Assembly (NCBI GenBank): GCA_045599325.1
Contig: JAZRVT010000048.1
Location: forward strand, 1 to 36,329
DNA length: 36,329 nt
From: Cacconaster sp045599325
GTDB lineage: Bacteria; Bacteroidota; Bacteroidia; Bacteroidales; UBA932
Direction of reading: 5' to 3'
Each line of letters opens with the position of its first letter. Positions within the stretch are counted from its first letter, which is position 1. Below the pieces are notes generated by a model that was not told the DNA's origin, made no database searches, and saw only the letters and a list, made by a program, of their open reading frames with translations. Below, in pieces: positions 7,111 to 15,302 of this stretch. The translations under genes and the position numbers were made by a program.

Positions 7111-8349
7111 ATGGAATCTCAGATTTTCACTTCCTGCCATATAGGTCCGGTGACCCTGCGCAACAGGGTGATCCGCTCAGCCGCCTTTGAGAATATGGCC
7201 TATGGCAACTCTCCGTCGCAGGACCTTTTCAACTATCATACTGCAGTCGCCCGCGGAGGCGTCGGAATGACCACTGTGGCCTATGCAGCAGTGAACCGTT
7301 CAGGACTCTCCTTCGACGGCCAGCTTTGGATCCGTGAGGAGATTGTGCCTGAGCTCAGGAAACTCACCGATGCCATACACGCAGAGGGGGCTAAGGCTTC
7401 TATCCAGCTGGGCCACTGCGGCAATATGACCCACCGCGCAACCTGCGGCTGCACCCCGGTCGGCGCCTCCGGAGGATTCAACCTCTATTCTCCGACATTT
7501 GTCAGGAAACTCCGCAGGGAGGAGATTTATGATCTTGTGAAGGATTTCGGCCACGCTGTCGGACTTGCCCGTCAGGCCGGCTTTGACTGTGTCGAGATCC
7601 ACGCAGGCCACGGCTATCTCATCAGCCAGTTCCTCTCCCCATATACAAACCACCGCCGTGACGAGTTCGGCGGCTCCCTTGAAAACAGGATGCGCTTTAT
7701 GAGGCTCGTGATGGAGGAGGTCCTCCGTGCGGCCGGGGATGATATGGGTGTCCTGGTCAAGGTCAATATGCACGACGGCTTCCGCCGCGGAATGCAGACA
7801 GAGGAGTGCATTAAGGTCGCTCAGGAACTCGAGCGTCTCGGCGCTCACGCACTGGTGCTCTCTGCCGGCTTTGTCAGCAAGGCCCCTATGGAGGTGATGC
7901 GCGGAGCGATGCCGCTGAAGACCCTGAGCCACTATATGGATATGAAGAGTTTCTGGTGGCTGAAGGCGATGCTCGCCCTGATAGGCAGGGTTATGATCCC
8001 TACTGTGCCGTATAAGGAGGCATATTTCCTCGATGAGGCGAAGAAGTTCCGCGCTGCGTTGAAGATGCCTCTGGTATATGTGGGCGGAATGGTCTCCAAA
8101 GAGAAGATGGAGGAGGTGCTCTCCTCCGGCTTTGAGGCGCTGCAGATGGCCCGCGCCCTCATACGCGACACTGATTTCGTCAACAAGCTAAAGTCCGGTG
8201 AGATGACCTGCAGCGGCTGCGGCCACTCCAACTATTGCATCGGACGAATGTATACTCTCGAAATGAAATGCCACAGCTGTGTTGAGAACCTTCCTGCAAG
8301 ATTGCAGAAGGAGATTGACAGGGCTGAGGCTGTCAACAATAAGAACTGA
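7111..8349 (+). CDS. NADH:flavin oxidoreductase, Old Yellow Enzyme family
   Basis: An FMN-dependent ene-reductase of about 412 residues, one TIM-barrel domain. It carries the family stretches HIGPVTLRNRVIRSA at the start, QLGHCGN near residue 98 and HAGHGYLISQFLSPYTN followed by RRDEFGGSLENR near 164-190. The tail has a Cys-rich patch (CSGCGHSNYC then MKCHSC). Larger relatives bind a 4Fe-4S cluster at this place, but the spacing here differs (x5 between the second and third Cys), so cluster binding is uncertain. There is no second NADPH domain of the BaiH/2,4-dienoyl-CoA reductase type. It is the first gene of a tight operon with two SDR genes and an antiporter. The substrate is unknown; a steroid, bile acid, quinone or enone is possible (inference). 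Confidence 0.9.
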   Translation: MESQIFTSCHIGPVTLRNRVIRSAAFENMAYGNSPSQDLFNYHTAVARGGVGMTTVAYAAVNRSGLSFDGQLWIREEIVPELRKLTDAIHAEGAKASIQLGHCGNMTHRATCGCTPVGASGGFNLYSPTFVRKLRREEIYDLVKDFGHAVGLARQAGFDCVEIHAGHGYLISQFLSPYTNHRRDEFGGSLENRMRFMRLVMEEVLRAAGDDMGVLVKVNMHDGFRRGMQTEECIKVAQELERLGAHALVLSAGFVSKAPMEVMRGAMPLKTLSHYMDMKSFWWLKAMLALIGRVMIPTVPYKEAYFLDEAKKFRAALKMPLVYVGGMVSKEKMEEVLSSGFEALQMARALIRDTDFVNKLKSGEMTCSGCGHSNYCIGRMYTLEMKCHSCVENLPARLQKEIDRAEAVNNKN

Positions 8350-8354
8350 GCTAT

Positions 8355-9125
8355 TTGAAAGGATTTGCACTGGTGACCGGAGCGAGTTCCGGAATGGGAC
8401 TCAAATACGCTGAGCAGCTGGCTTCGCGCGGCTATGACATCCTTCTGGTGAGCAACCAGAAGAAAGAGCTTCAGGATGCCGCTGCGGATATTGCCTTCAG
8501 GTTCGGTGTCCGCACTGTGCCCCGTTTCTGTGACCTTGCCCGCTGCGGGGCTGCCGCTGAGATGCTGGAGTGGTGCAAGGATTCCGGCATTGAGGTGGAG
8601 ATTCTGGTGAACAATGCGGGGATGTTCTTTTTCAAGGAACTTCAGCCTGAAGACCTTCCAAAGGTTGAGGCGATGATGGACCTGCATATGAGGACGGTGA
8701 CAGAGATGTGCATTCTTTTCGGTTCTGAAATGAAGGAACGCGGCCACGGATATATCCTCAATATGTCCTCAATGGCTGCAAAGCTCCCTTGCCCGGGGAT
8801 TACGATATACTCGGCCACAAAGGCTTATCTCAAGAGTTTCGGCGTTTCGCTGTCTTTCGAGATGCGCCCGTACGGTGTGGGTGTGACTACTGTCTGCCCG
8901 GCAGCTGTCGCCACTCCTCTCTACCGTCTCAAGCCGAGTCTTATGAAACTCGGCGTGAAGGTCGGTGTCATCAGGACGCCGGACTGGCTTGTGAAAAGGG
9001 CTCTGAAAGGGATGTTCCGCAAGAGGGCGCTTCTCCGCCCCGGTTTTATGAATATTTATCTCCCTCCTTTGGTTGCGCTCCTGCCGCGTCCGCTTGAGGA
9101 CAGACTCTGGAAACGTTTCAAATGA
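8355..9125 (+). CDS. Short-chain dehydrogenase/reductase (SDR) 1
   Basis: An NAD(P)-dependent oxidoreductase of 256 residues with a classical SDR layout: cofactor loop TGASSGMG (residues 8-15), NNAG near residue 92, and the catalytic Tyr-Lys pair in YSATK (Y152, K156) preceded by NMSSMA. The extended C-terminus with basic and hydrophobic residues (RALKGMFRKRALLRPG, then YLPPLVALLPRP) resembles 17-beta-hydroxysteroid/3-ketoacyl reductase-like SDRs that touch membranes. The start is TTG, five bases after the OYE stop codon. The stop overlaps the next start (ATGA). The substrate is not determinable. Confidence 0.9.
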   Translation: MKGFALVTGASSGMGLKYAEQLASRGYDILLVSNQKKELQDAAADIAFRFGVRTVPRFCDLARCGAAAEMLEWCKDSGIEVEILVNNAGMFFFKELQPEDLPKVEAMMDLHMRTVTEMCILFGSEMKERGHGYILNMSSMAAKLPCPGITIYSATKAYLKSFGVSLSFEMRPYGVGVTTVCPAAVATPLYRLKPSLMKLGVKVGVIRTPDWLVKRALKGMFRKRALLRPGFMNIYLPPLVALLPRPLEDRLWKRFK

Positions 9126-9964
9126 GAGGGAAGCTGTATATTGTCACAGGCGCCAGCGGCAGTATGGGCTCTGAGGCAGTCCGCAGACTCGCCGCTGAGG
9201 GAGCGGCTGTCATAATGGCCTGCCGTTCGCTCAAGAAAGGCGAGGCTGTCAGGCAGTCGCTTCTGAAAGAGCTGCCTGACGCAGACCTCCGCCTGAAAAA
9301 GCTTGACCTCACTGATTTCGACTCGATAGTGGCTTTCACCGGTTCCCTGGCTGAAGCAGGAGTCAGGGTTGACGGCCTGTTCAACAACGCAGGCATCATC
9401 AACCGCGACTACAAGGTTGACGGGGAGGGGATGGAGATGACTCTGAAGACCAACTATCTGGGTCCGGTGCTCCTTACAAGGCTGATGCTCCCGCTTCTCA
9501 GCGGCGACGCCCGCATTGTAAATATGGTCTCCCTCACCTGCCGTTTCGGGAATATCTCGGAAGACTTCTTCCATCGCGGCAAGGAGAAGTTCAGCCAGCT
9601 GGGCACCTATTCCGACACCAAGCTTGCGCTTATGCTCTTCAGCATCTCCCTCCGGGAGCGGCTGGACGGCCTCGGATATCCCGGCATCGGCGTGAATGTC
9701 GCGGACCCCGGAATCGTCAACAGCAATATGATCTCGATGGGCCGCTGGTTCGACCCGCTGGCTGACATCTTCTTCAGGCCCTTCTGCAGCAGTCCTGCAA
9801 AAGGAGTCGCTCCGGCGCTGCGTGCTCTCAGGTCTGACAGTTCCCTGCGTCTCTTCAAGGGGAGAAGCAGGAACGGAAGAAGCATCCCGTCCCGTTACAC
9901 CGCCCATCCTCTCAAAGAGTGGCTCTGGAATGAAACCTTTTCAAAATTGAAAGACTATGCGTAG
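9122..9964 (+). CDS. Short-chain dehydrogenase/reductase (SDR) 2, retinol dehydrogenase-like
   Basis: A 280-residue NAD(P)-dependent SDR. It shows TGASGSMG (9-16), the MACRS stretch typical of retinol dehydrogenase/WWOX-like SDRs, FNNAG in the middle and the catalytic pair in YSDTK (Y163, K167). The C-terminal part (PLKEWLWNETFSKL) also follows that subfamily. It overlaps SDR 1 by four bases and NhaC by eight, so translational coupling across the operon is likely. It is only distantly like SDR 1 (different subfamily), so the two probably act on different positions or substrates rather than being a duplication. Confidence 0.88.
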   Translation: MRGKLYIVTGASGSMGSEAVRRLAAEGAAVIMACRSLKKGEAVRQSLLKELPDADLRLKKLDLTDFDSIVAFTGSLAEAGVRVDGLFNNAGIINRDYKVDGEGMEMTLKTNYLGPVLLTRLMLPLLSGDARIVNMVSLTCRFGNISEDFFHRGKEKFSQLGTYSDTKLALMLFSISLRERLDGLGYPGIGVNVADPGIVNSNMISMGRWFDPLADIFFRPFCSSPAKGVAPALRALRSDSSLRLFKGRSRNGRSIPSRYTAHPLKEWLWNETFSKLKDYA

Positions 9965-11423
9965 ACCATCCTGGTTTGTCTCACTGATCCCGTTCCTTGT
10001 GCTTGTCGCAATGCTTGTCTGCGTGATAAGGACATTCGGCGTCGAAGCGCTCGACGGCGCCAGCCAGGTCTGCCTGCTGGTCTCCGCAGGCCTGGTCTCC
10101 GCTATTGCAATGCTCGGGTACAAGGTCAAGTGGTCCGCCATCGAGGAGGCGATTGTCGCAAATATCAAGTCAATAGCCACAGGGATACTGATCCTTCTGC
10201 TCATCGGAGCTGTAGCAGGCACCTGGATGGTAAGCGGAGTGGTGCCGACGCTGATGTATTACGGCATCAAGATCCTTTCGCCGAAGATTTTCCTGCTGGC
10301 CATCTGCATCATCAGCGCTCTGGTCTCAGTAATGACCGGCAGTTCCTGGACCACTATCGCCACCATCGGAGTGGCTTTCATAGGCATCGGGATGGCACTC
10401 GGATATTCTCCTGGATGGACGGCCGGAGCGATTATCTCGGGAGCATACTTCGGTGACAAGATATCTCCGCTCTCCGACACAACCGTTTTGGCCTCGTCTG
10501 TCAACAGCGTCCCGCTGTTCGAACATATCCGTTATATGATGATCACAACTGTGCCGTCGATAACAATCGCCAGCATAGTCTTTCTGACCGTGAGCCTCTG
10601 CCACGGTTCTGCGGATTCTGTGATGGTCGAGGAGTTTTCCCAGGGACTCGAAGGAGCGTTCGTGATCTCTCCCTGGCTGTTGCTCGTACCGCTGGCGACC
10701 GGAATCCTCATTGTGAGGAAGACACCGGCGATCGCCACCCTTTTCATTGCGGCTTTTCTGGCTGCCGTCACGGCACTCTTCGCCCAGCCGGACATCATTG
10801 CGCAGATAGGCGGCGGAAGCGATGCGGCCGGTCTGTTCAAGGGCGCTATGACCGCCACATTCGGGTCGACGGCGGTGAAGACCGGCAGCGAAGCGCTGGA
10901 TGAGCTGGTGCAGACAAGCGGCATTTTCGGTATGCTGCCTACAATCTTCCTTATCATCAGCGCAGCCGCTTTCGGGGGCACTCTCAACGGCAGCGGAATG
11001 GTGCACAGCCTGACTGAAGCCTTTGCAAAGTTCATCACCGGACGCAAGTCGATAGTCACTGCAACGGTGGGCACGGGCCTCTTCTGCAATATGACTACAG
11101 GAGACCAGTTCCTCTCCATCATACTGACAAGCAACCTCTACAGGAAACTCTATGAGGAGAAGGGATTTGAGGCGCGGCTGCTGAGCCGCACCACTGAAGA
11201 CGCCTGTACGGTCACTTCTGTACTCATCCCTTGGAACAGCTGCGGAATGACTCAGTCCACAGTGCTCAAAGTGGCCACGGTCGAATATCTGCCGTATTGC
11301 ATATTCAACCTGATCTCCCCGCTTATGACAATTATGGTAGCCGCTTTGGGATATAAGATTGTCAGAGGGCAAGGTCCCCGTCCTTTATCCAGCCGGCCTT
11401 CCGGAGAAGGAACCCGAGAATAG
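9957..11423 (+). CDS. nhaC: Na+/H+ antiporter, NhaC family
   Basis: An inner-membrane sodium/proton antiporter of about 488 residues with some eleven hydrophobic helices. Family marks include VMTGSSWTTIATIGVAFIGIG, split here by its helix break, AGAIISGAYFGDKISPLSDTT, and late TTGDQFLSI and CTVTSVLIPWNSCG stretches. It is the last gene of the OYE-SDR-SDR operon and overlaps SDR 2 by eight bases. Its last 62 bases run into the convergent EIIC gene. The tail GQGPRPLSSRPSGEGTRE encoded there is not hydrophobic and is probably a non-conserved extension. Why an antiporter is coupled to redox genes is not clear from sequence. Confidence 0.92.
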   Translation: MRRPSWFVSLIPFLVLVAMLVCVIRTFGVEALDGASQVCLLVSAGLVSAIAMLGYKVKWSAIEEAIVANIKSIATGILILLLIGAVAGTWMVSGVVPTLMYYGIKILSPKIFLLAICIISALVSVMTGSSWTTIATIGVAFIGIGMALGYSPGWTAGAIISGAYFGDKISPLSDTTVLASSVNSVPLFEHIRYMMITTVPSITIASIVFLTVSLCHGSADSVMVEEFSQGLEGAFVISPWLLLVPLATGILIVRKTPAIATLFIAAFLAAVTALFAQPDIIAQIGGGSDAAGLFKGAMTATFGSTAVKTGSEALDELVQTSGIFGMLPTIFLIISAAAFGGTLNGSGMVHSLTEAFAKFITGRKSIVTATVGTGLFCNMTTGDQFLSIILTSNLYRKLYEEKGFEARLLSRTTEDACTVTSVLIPWNSCGMTQSTVLKVATVEYLPYCIFNLISPLMTIMVAALGYKIVRGQGPRPLSSRPSGEGTRE

Positions 11424-12465
11424 CGCAGATCACGGCCGGCAGGACAACGGCCACCAGCGCCAGCCCTGTCCAGTCCATTGCTGCCGGAACCATTGCAGAC
11501 GCACCGTTGGCGACAGCCGCAGCAGAAGGTGTGACCCATCCGGTCCAGACTCCGATAGGTCCGCAGAGACCGCAGGTGCCCATTCCGGAATTGATCGCAG
11601 CGCCGTTCATCTGCAGATGGAAGACGCAGGTGGCAAGAGGTCCGGTAATCATACTTGCCACTATCGGGGCTATCCATATCTTCGGGTTCTTGATGATGTT
11701 TCCCATCTGTAGCATACTTGTGCCGAGACCCTGGCTGATGATGCCGCCCCAGCGGTTCTCACGGAAGCTCATCACAGCAAACCCCACCATCTGTGCGCAG
11801 CAGCCCGCCACGGCGGCTCCGCCGGCAAGACCTGTAAGTCCGAGTCCGGCGCAGATGGCTGCGGATGAGATAGGGAGAGTCAGCGCGATTCCGACAATGG
11901 CAGAGACAAGGATCCCCATCATCAGCGGGTGGAGTTCCGTGGCCCACATAATCAGGTTGCCGACCCAGCTGGCAGCCTGCCCGACAGGTGCGGCGATCAG
12001 CGCCGCGAAGCCTGTTCCGGCAAGCAGAGTGACCAGGGGGGTGACCAGAATGTCGACCTTTGTCTCCTTGCTGACGATTTTTCCCGCCTCAGAGGCAAGG
12101 ATAGCAACAAGGTAGACCGCAAAAGGTCCGCCTGCTCCGCCGAGGGCGTTGGTGGCGAACCCCACAGGAACAAGCGTGAAGAGGACCATCCCCGGCGCGT
12201 TGAGCGCATAGCCGATGGCCACGGCCATCGCCGGGCCGACCATAGCGGAGGCGAGACCTCCGATGGTGTAACCTGTGGTGCCTATGGAGAATAGCTCCCT
12301 GGTGAGGAATCCGATGTGGAACTGTGCTCCGAGAGTGTTGAGGATAGTGCCTATCAGCAGAGTGCAGAAGAGACCCTGTGCCATTGCGGACATAGCGTCG
12401 ACGCCATAGGTCTTCAGGGAGGCCTTCACCCCCTTCCTCTGCAGGAATTCCTTGACAGAACTCAT
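11362..12465 (-). CDS. PTS system EIIC-like permease (EIIC_2 family), orphan
   Basis: An inner-membrane permease of about 367 residues, Gly/Ala-rich with about ten helices, of the PTS_EIIC_2 type (PF13303). Family marks include LLIGTILNTLGAQFHIGFL near the start, ALNAPGMVLF, and the Gly-rich QMNGAAINSGMGTCGLCGP near the end. No EIIA, EIIB, HPr or EI gene is seen in the window, so it may act as a PTS-independent carrier or use remote partners. It begins six bases after the nicotinamidase stop codon on the same strand, so they form a two-gene operon. Its 3' end overlaps nhaC in antisense by 62 bases. Confidence 0.85.
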   Translation of the reverse strand: MSSVKEFLQRKGVKASLKTYGVDAMSAMAQGLFCTLLIGTILNTLGAQFHIGFLTRELFSIGTTGYTIGGLASAMVGPAMAVAIGYALNAPGMVLFTLVPVGFATNALGGAGGPFAVYLVAILASEAGKIVSKETKVDILVTPLVTLLAGTGFAALIAAPVGQAASWVGNLIMWATELHPLMMGILVSAIVGIALTLPISSAAICAGLGLTGLAGGAAVAGCCAQMVGFAVMSFRENRWGGIISQGLGTSMLQMGNIIKNPKIWIAPIVASMITGPLATCVFHLQMNGAAINSGMGTCGLCGPIGVWTGWVTPSAAAVANGASAMVPAAMDWTGLALVAVVLPAVICAILGFLLRKAGWIKDGDLAL

Positions 12466-12471
12466 TCCGGG

Positions 12472-13131
12472 CTATTTGGCTGAGATGCCTGTCTCTTCGA
12501 TGAATGCTTTCAGAGCGGAGCCGTCGTCAATGCTGCGGACGCAGCCGGTCAGGATGGAGACTTTCTCCGCCGGGACAACTTTGAGGATGTTGGCGGTGCT
12601 CTCCTTCACGCAGTAGTCGCCGGCGATGCCGCATACATCTATGCTTTCACAGTTCTCGAACCAGGTGCGGATGACGCCTTCACCAAGTTCCTCGAATGCT
12701 CCGTACTGCTCCTTGTCCTGCTCGTTGCCCTTGAAGAAGAGCTGGACTTTGTCATCGCCCTGGGCAAGGATGTCTGCAAATGAGTCTGGAAGACCTGCGC
12801 CCTGTGTGTATGCCACGCAGTGAGGAGGCCACGGACCGCCCTGTGCCGCGAAAGAGCAGTGGTTGCCTGGATGCCAGTCTAGAGTGAAGACGATGGCGTC
12901 GTACTGAGGGGCTATGGCGGCAATCTTGTCAGGAAGATCTTCGCTGCCTCCGACATAGAGATGGCCTGCCGGGTCGAAGAAGTCCCGCTGGACATCCACT
13001 GCCACTAAGATGTTTGCCTTCGGTTCAGCATTGGATGCCGGAGACTGCTCCTGCTGTGCAGAGCCGCTGTTCTGGCCGCAGGCTGAGATTATGAGAGCGG
13101 CGATTGCTCCGAAAATGAGTTTTCTTGACAT
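12472..13131 (-). CDS. pncA: Nicotinamidase-like lipoprotein (PncA/isochorismatase family)
   Basis: It likely hydrolyses nicotinamide to nicotinate and ammonia. All expected residues are visible: catalytic triad D46 (in AVDVQRDFF), K134 (in LFFKGNE) and C174 (in GIAGDYCV), and metal ligands D85, H87 and H91 in LDWHPGNHC. Unusually it starts with a lipoprotein signal (MSRKLIFGAIAALIISAC, lipidated Cys18) and a Ser/Gln-rich linker, so it should sit in the periplasm or at the outer membrane, whereas PncA is normally cytoplasmic. The start at 13131 is chosen because it gives this signal; the open frame upstream lacks family similarity. It forms an operon with the EIIC permease and is divergent from the GH20 gene. 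Confidence 0.9.
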   Translation of the reverse strand: MSRKLIFGAIAALIISACGQNSGSAQQEQSPASNAEPKANILVAVDVQRDFFDPAGHLYVGGSEDLPDKIAAIAPQYDAIVFTLDWHPGNHCSFAAQGGPWPPHCVAYTQGAGLPDSFADILAQGDDKVQLFFKGNEQDKEQYGAFEELGEGVIRTWFENCESIDVCGIAGDYCVKESTANILKVVPAEKVSILTGCVRSIDDGSALKAFIEETGISAK

Positions 13132-13192
13132 ATGGGATTGTTTTTTATTCTTTTTGGTGAATGCGAAGTTAGTCAAAAAAGCGTTAATTAGG

Positions 13193-13200
13193 TATCTTTG
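13193..13200 (+). promoter_or_regulatory. -7 promoter element of the GH20 gene
   Basis: TATCTTTG lies 22 bases before the ATG at 13223. It supports that start over the longer open frame running back to 13010. Confidence 0.6.
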
Positions 13201-13222
13201 TAGGGAAACTCCTATCAGCTTT

Positions 13223-15277
13223 ATGAAAAGAACAGTTATTCTGGCGGTGCTCCTGGCACTGGTATGCTTCCAGGCGGAAGCACAGACCGTCAAAAGTTAT
13301 GACAAAGTGATACCGAAGCCTCAGGAAATCAAGGCTGCGGCCGGCACGTACCATCATCGTGCCTCAGATGTAATCAACGTCAAATATAACAGGAAACTGC
13401 CTGAGGAGGGGTATCTGCTCAAGGTCACTCCGGACAGAGTCACTATCGAGGCCTCCGGTTCCGCAGGGGTCTTCTACGCCAGGCAGACGCTCGCCCAGAT
13501 GAGCGGCGGCATCTTCTCCGATGTCGAGAGTTCGGAGTGGACGGTCGACTGCTGCACAATAAAGGATTCGCCGAGGTTCCCTTACAGAGGCCTTCATATG
13601 GACGTGTCACGCCATTTCCGCAGCAAGGAGTTTGTGCTGCGGCATATAGATGCAATGGCGGCAGTCAAGCTCAACAGACTGCATATGCATCTTACTGATT
13701 CAGAAGGGTGGCGTCTGCAGATTGACAGCTATCCTCTGCTTACCGAGGTGGCTGCCTGGCGCACAGTCCAGTTCCGCAACGACTGGCGGATGACTGACCG
13801 CAAGTTCTCGAATGCGCAGGACGGATTCGGCGGTTTCTACACCAAGGACGATATCCGTGAGATTGTGGCATATGCCGCTGAGCGCCATATCACGGTGGTC
13901 CCGGAGATAGATATCCCGGGCCACAGTACGGAGGTCTGTGCAGTGTATCCTGAACTGGGCTGCTCCGGCGAGCCGTACAGAAGCAGTGTGCTCTGCCCGG
14001 GCAAGGAGGAGACATTCGTCTTCATAGAGAAGGTGCTCGAGGAGGTGATGGAACTCTTCCCTTCGGAGTATATACATATCGGCGGTGACGAAGTCAACAA
14101 GCGTCAGTGGGCCGAGTGCCCGGACTGCCGGCGCAGGATGGAGGAGGAGGGTCTGAAGGATGTCGATGAGCTCCAGAGCTGGACCATCAAGCGCGTCGAG
14201 AAGTTCATCGAAAGCCGCGGACGCCATATCATCGGATGGGATGAGATCCTCGACGGCGGGGTCGCTCCGAATGCTACGATTATGTCCTGGAGGGGAACCG
14301 AAGGCGGAATCAGGGCCACAGGCCTGGGTCACGACGCCATAATGACCCCTCAGAAGTTCTGCTATATCGACGCTGCCCAGGACAAGCCTGACAAGGAGCC
14401 GGCTGCCTACGGGGTATATCTGCCTCTCTGGAAGATGTATGAGTACAATCCTACCGACGAGATGCCGGACCCTTCGCATATCATCGGCGTGCAGGCCAAC
14501 CTATGGTCTGAGTATGTGGTCTCTGACGAATATGCCGAGTATATGTACTGGCCGAGGGGCCTGGCTGTGTCCGAGGTGGGCTGGACAAGGCCTGAGAACA
14601 AGGATGGCTACGCGAGGTTCCACGAAAGGGCCCTTGACATCAACGGTCAGATGGAGACTGCCGGCTATCACGTATTTGACCTGAAGAGCGAGGCCGGCAA
14701 CCGTCCGGAATATTATGTCCCAGTGGACCATCTGGCAAAGGGGTGCAAGGTGACATACAATGACTGCCAGTGGAGCGGCAGCTATCCTGCCGGAAAGGAA
14801 AGCACCTTCACCGACGGTCTCCTTGGCGGCTGGAGCTACCGCGATGACCGCTGGCAGGGATTCCTGCGCGACATCGATGTCACCATTGACCTCGGCAGTG
14901 TCAGGACTGTCAGCTATATTGAGGCTGAGTTCTATGAAAAGGGCAGGGACATGCAGGCTCCGGTCTATGCGGAGGTGCAGGTGTCAGCGGACGGAGTGAA
15001 CTTCACCACTGTCGCCGAGGTGGGAGAAAAGCCTGTCCCTCCGACAGAGGAGGAGATGAGTCAGCAGCGGGCGCGCCGGCAGCAGCGCCAGCCTGTGGCG
15101 GTGACGGAGAAGGCCCCGTACAGGCACGTGGTCATTCCTGAGGAGCGCGGCACTGCCGTCACCTTCAAGAGCCTGTCCGCCAGCTTCAATGAGGCCGACG
15201 CCCGCTATGTCCGCTTCAAGGCCTGCCGCGGAAGCTTCGGCGGCTGGACCTTCATCGATGAAATCATTGTCAGATAA
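13223..15277 (+). CDS. Beta-N-acetylhexosaminidase, GH20, with C-terminal discoidin-like domain
   Basis: A secreted exo-glycosidase that removes terminal GlcNAc or GalNAc from glycans. It has 684 residues: signal peptide MKRTVILAVLLALVCFQAEAQ, an N-terminal GH20b domain (about 25-140), a GH20 catalytic barrel (about 145-500) with GLHMDVSRHF, HLTDSEGWR, VPEIDIPGHS and the catalytic pair in HIGGDEV (D289, E290), then a C-terminal F5/8 type C-like carbohydrate-binding domain (about 560-684, starting around TFTDGLLGG and ending FGGWTFIDEIIVR). A Gln/Arg-rich insert (QQRARRQQRQ) lies within this last domain. It may act with the GH3 enzyme on host or microbial amino-sugar glycans. It has its own promoter. 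Confidence 0.95.
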   Translation: MKRTVILAVLLALVCFQAEAQTVKSYDKVIPKPQEIKAAAGTYHHRASDVINVKYNRKLPEEGYLLKVTPDRVTIEASGSAGVFYARQTLAQMSGGIFSDVESSEWTVDCCTIKDSPRFPYRGLHMDVSRHFRSKEFVLRHIDAMAAVKLNRLHMHLTDSEGWRLQIDSYPLLTEVAAWRTVQFRNDWRMTDRKFSNAQDGFGGFYTKDDIREIVAYAAERHITVVPEIDIPGHSTEVCAVYPELGCSGEPYRSSVLCPGKEETFVFIEKVLEEVMELFPSEYIHIGGDEVNKRQWAECPDCRRRMEEEGLKDVDELQSWTIKRVEKFIESRGRHIIGWDEILDGGVAPNATIMSWRGTEGGIRATGLGHDAIMTPQKFCYIDAAQDKPDKEPAAYGVYLPLWKMYEYNPTDEMPDPSHIIGVQANLWSEYVVSDEYAEYMYWPRGLAVSEVGWTRPENKDGYARFHERALDINGQMETAGYHVFDLKSEAGNRPEYYVPVDHLAKGCKVTYNDCQWSGSYPAGKESTFTDGLLGGWSYRDDRWQGFLRDIDVTIDLGSVRTVSYIEAEFYEKGRDMQAPVYAEVQVSADGVNFTTVAEVGEKPVPPTEEEMSQQRARRQQRQPVAVTEKAPYRHVVIPEERGTAVTFKSLSASFNEADARYVRFKACRGSFGGWTFIDEIIVR

Positions 15278-15302
15278 TCGGCAATAAATGCTATAGTATA
15301 AT

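Noticed and set aside
10326..11372. 348-codon open frame on the minus strand across nhaC
   Set aside because: Antisense to conserved membrane helices; the product is a random-looking mix of His, Arg and Asp with no domain.
13010..13222. Upstream extension of the GH20 open frame by 71 codons
   Set aside because: It runs antisense through the start of the nicotinamidase gene and before the promoter box at 13193; the signal peptide begins at 13223.
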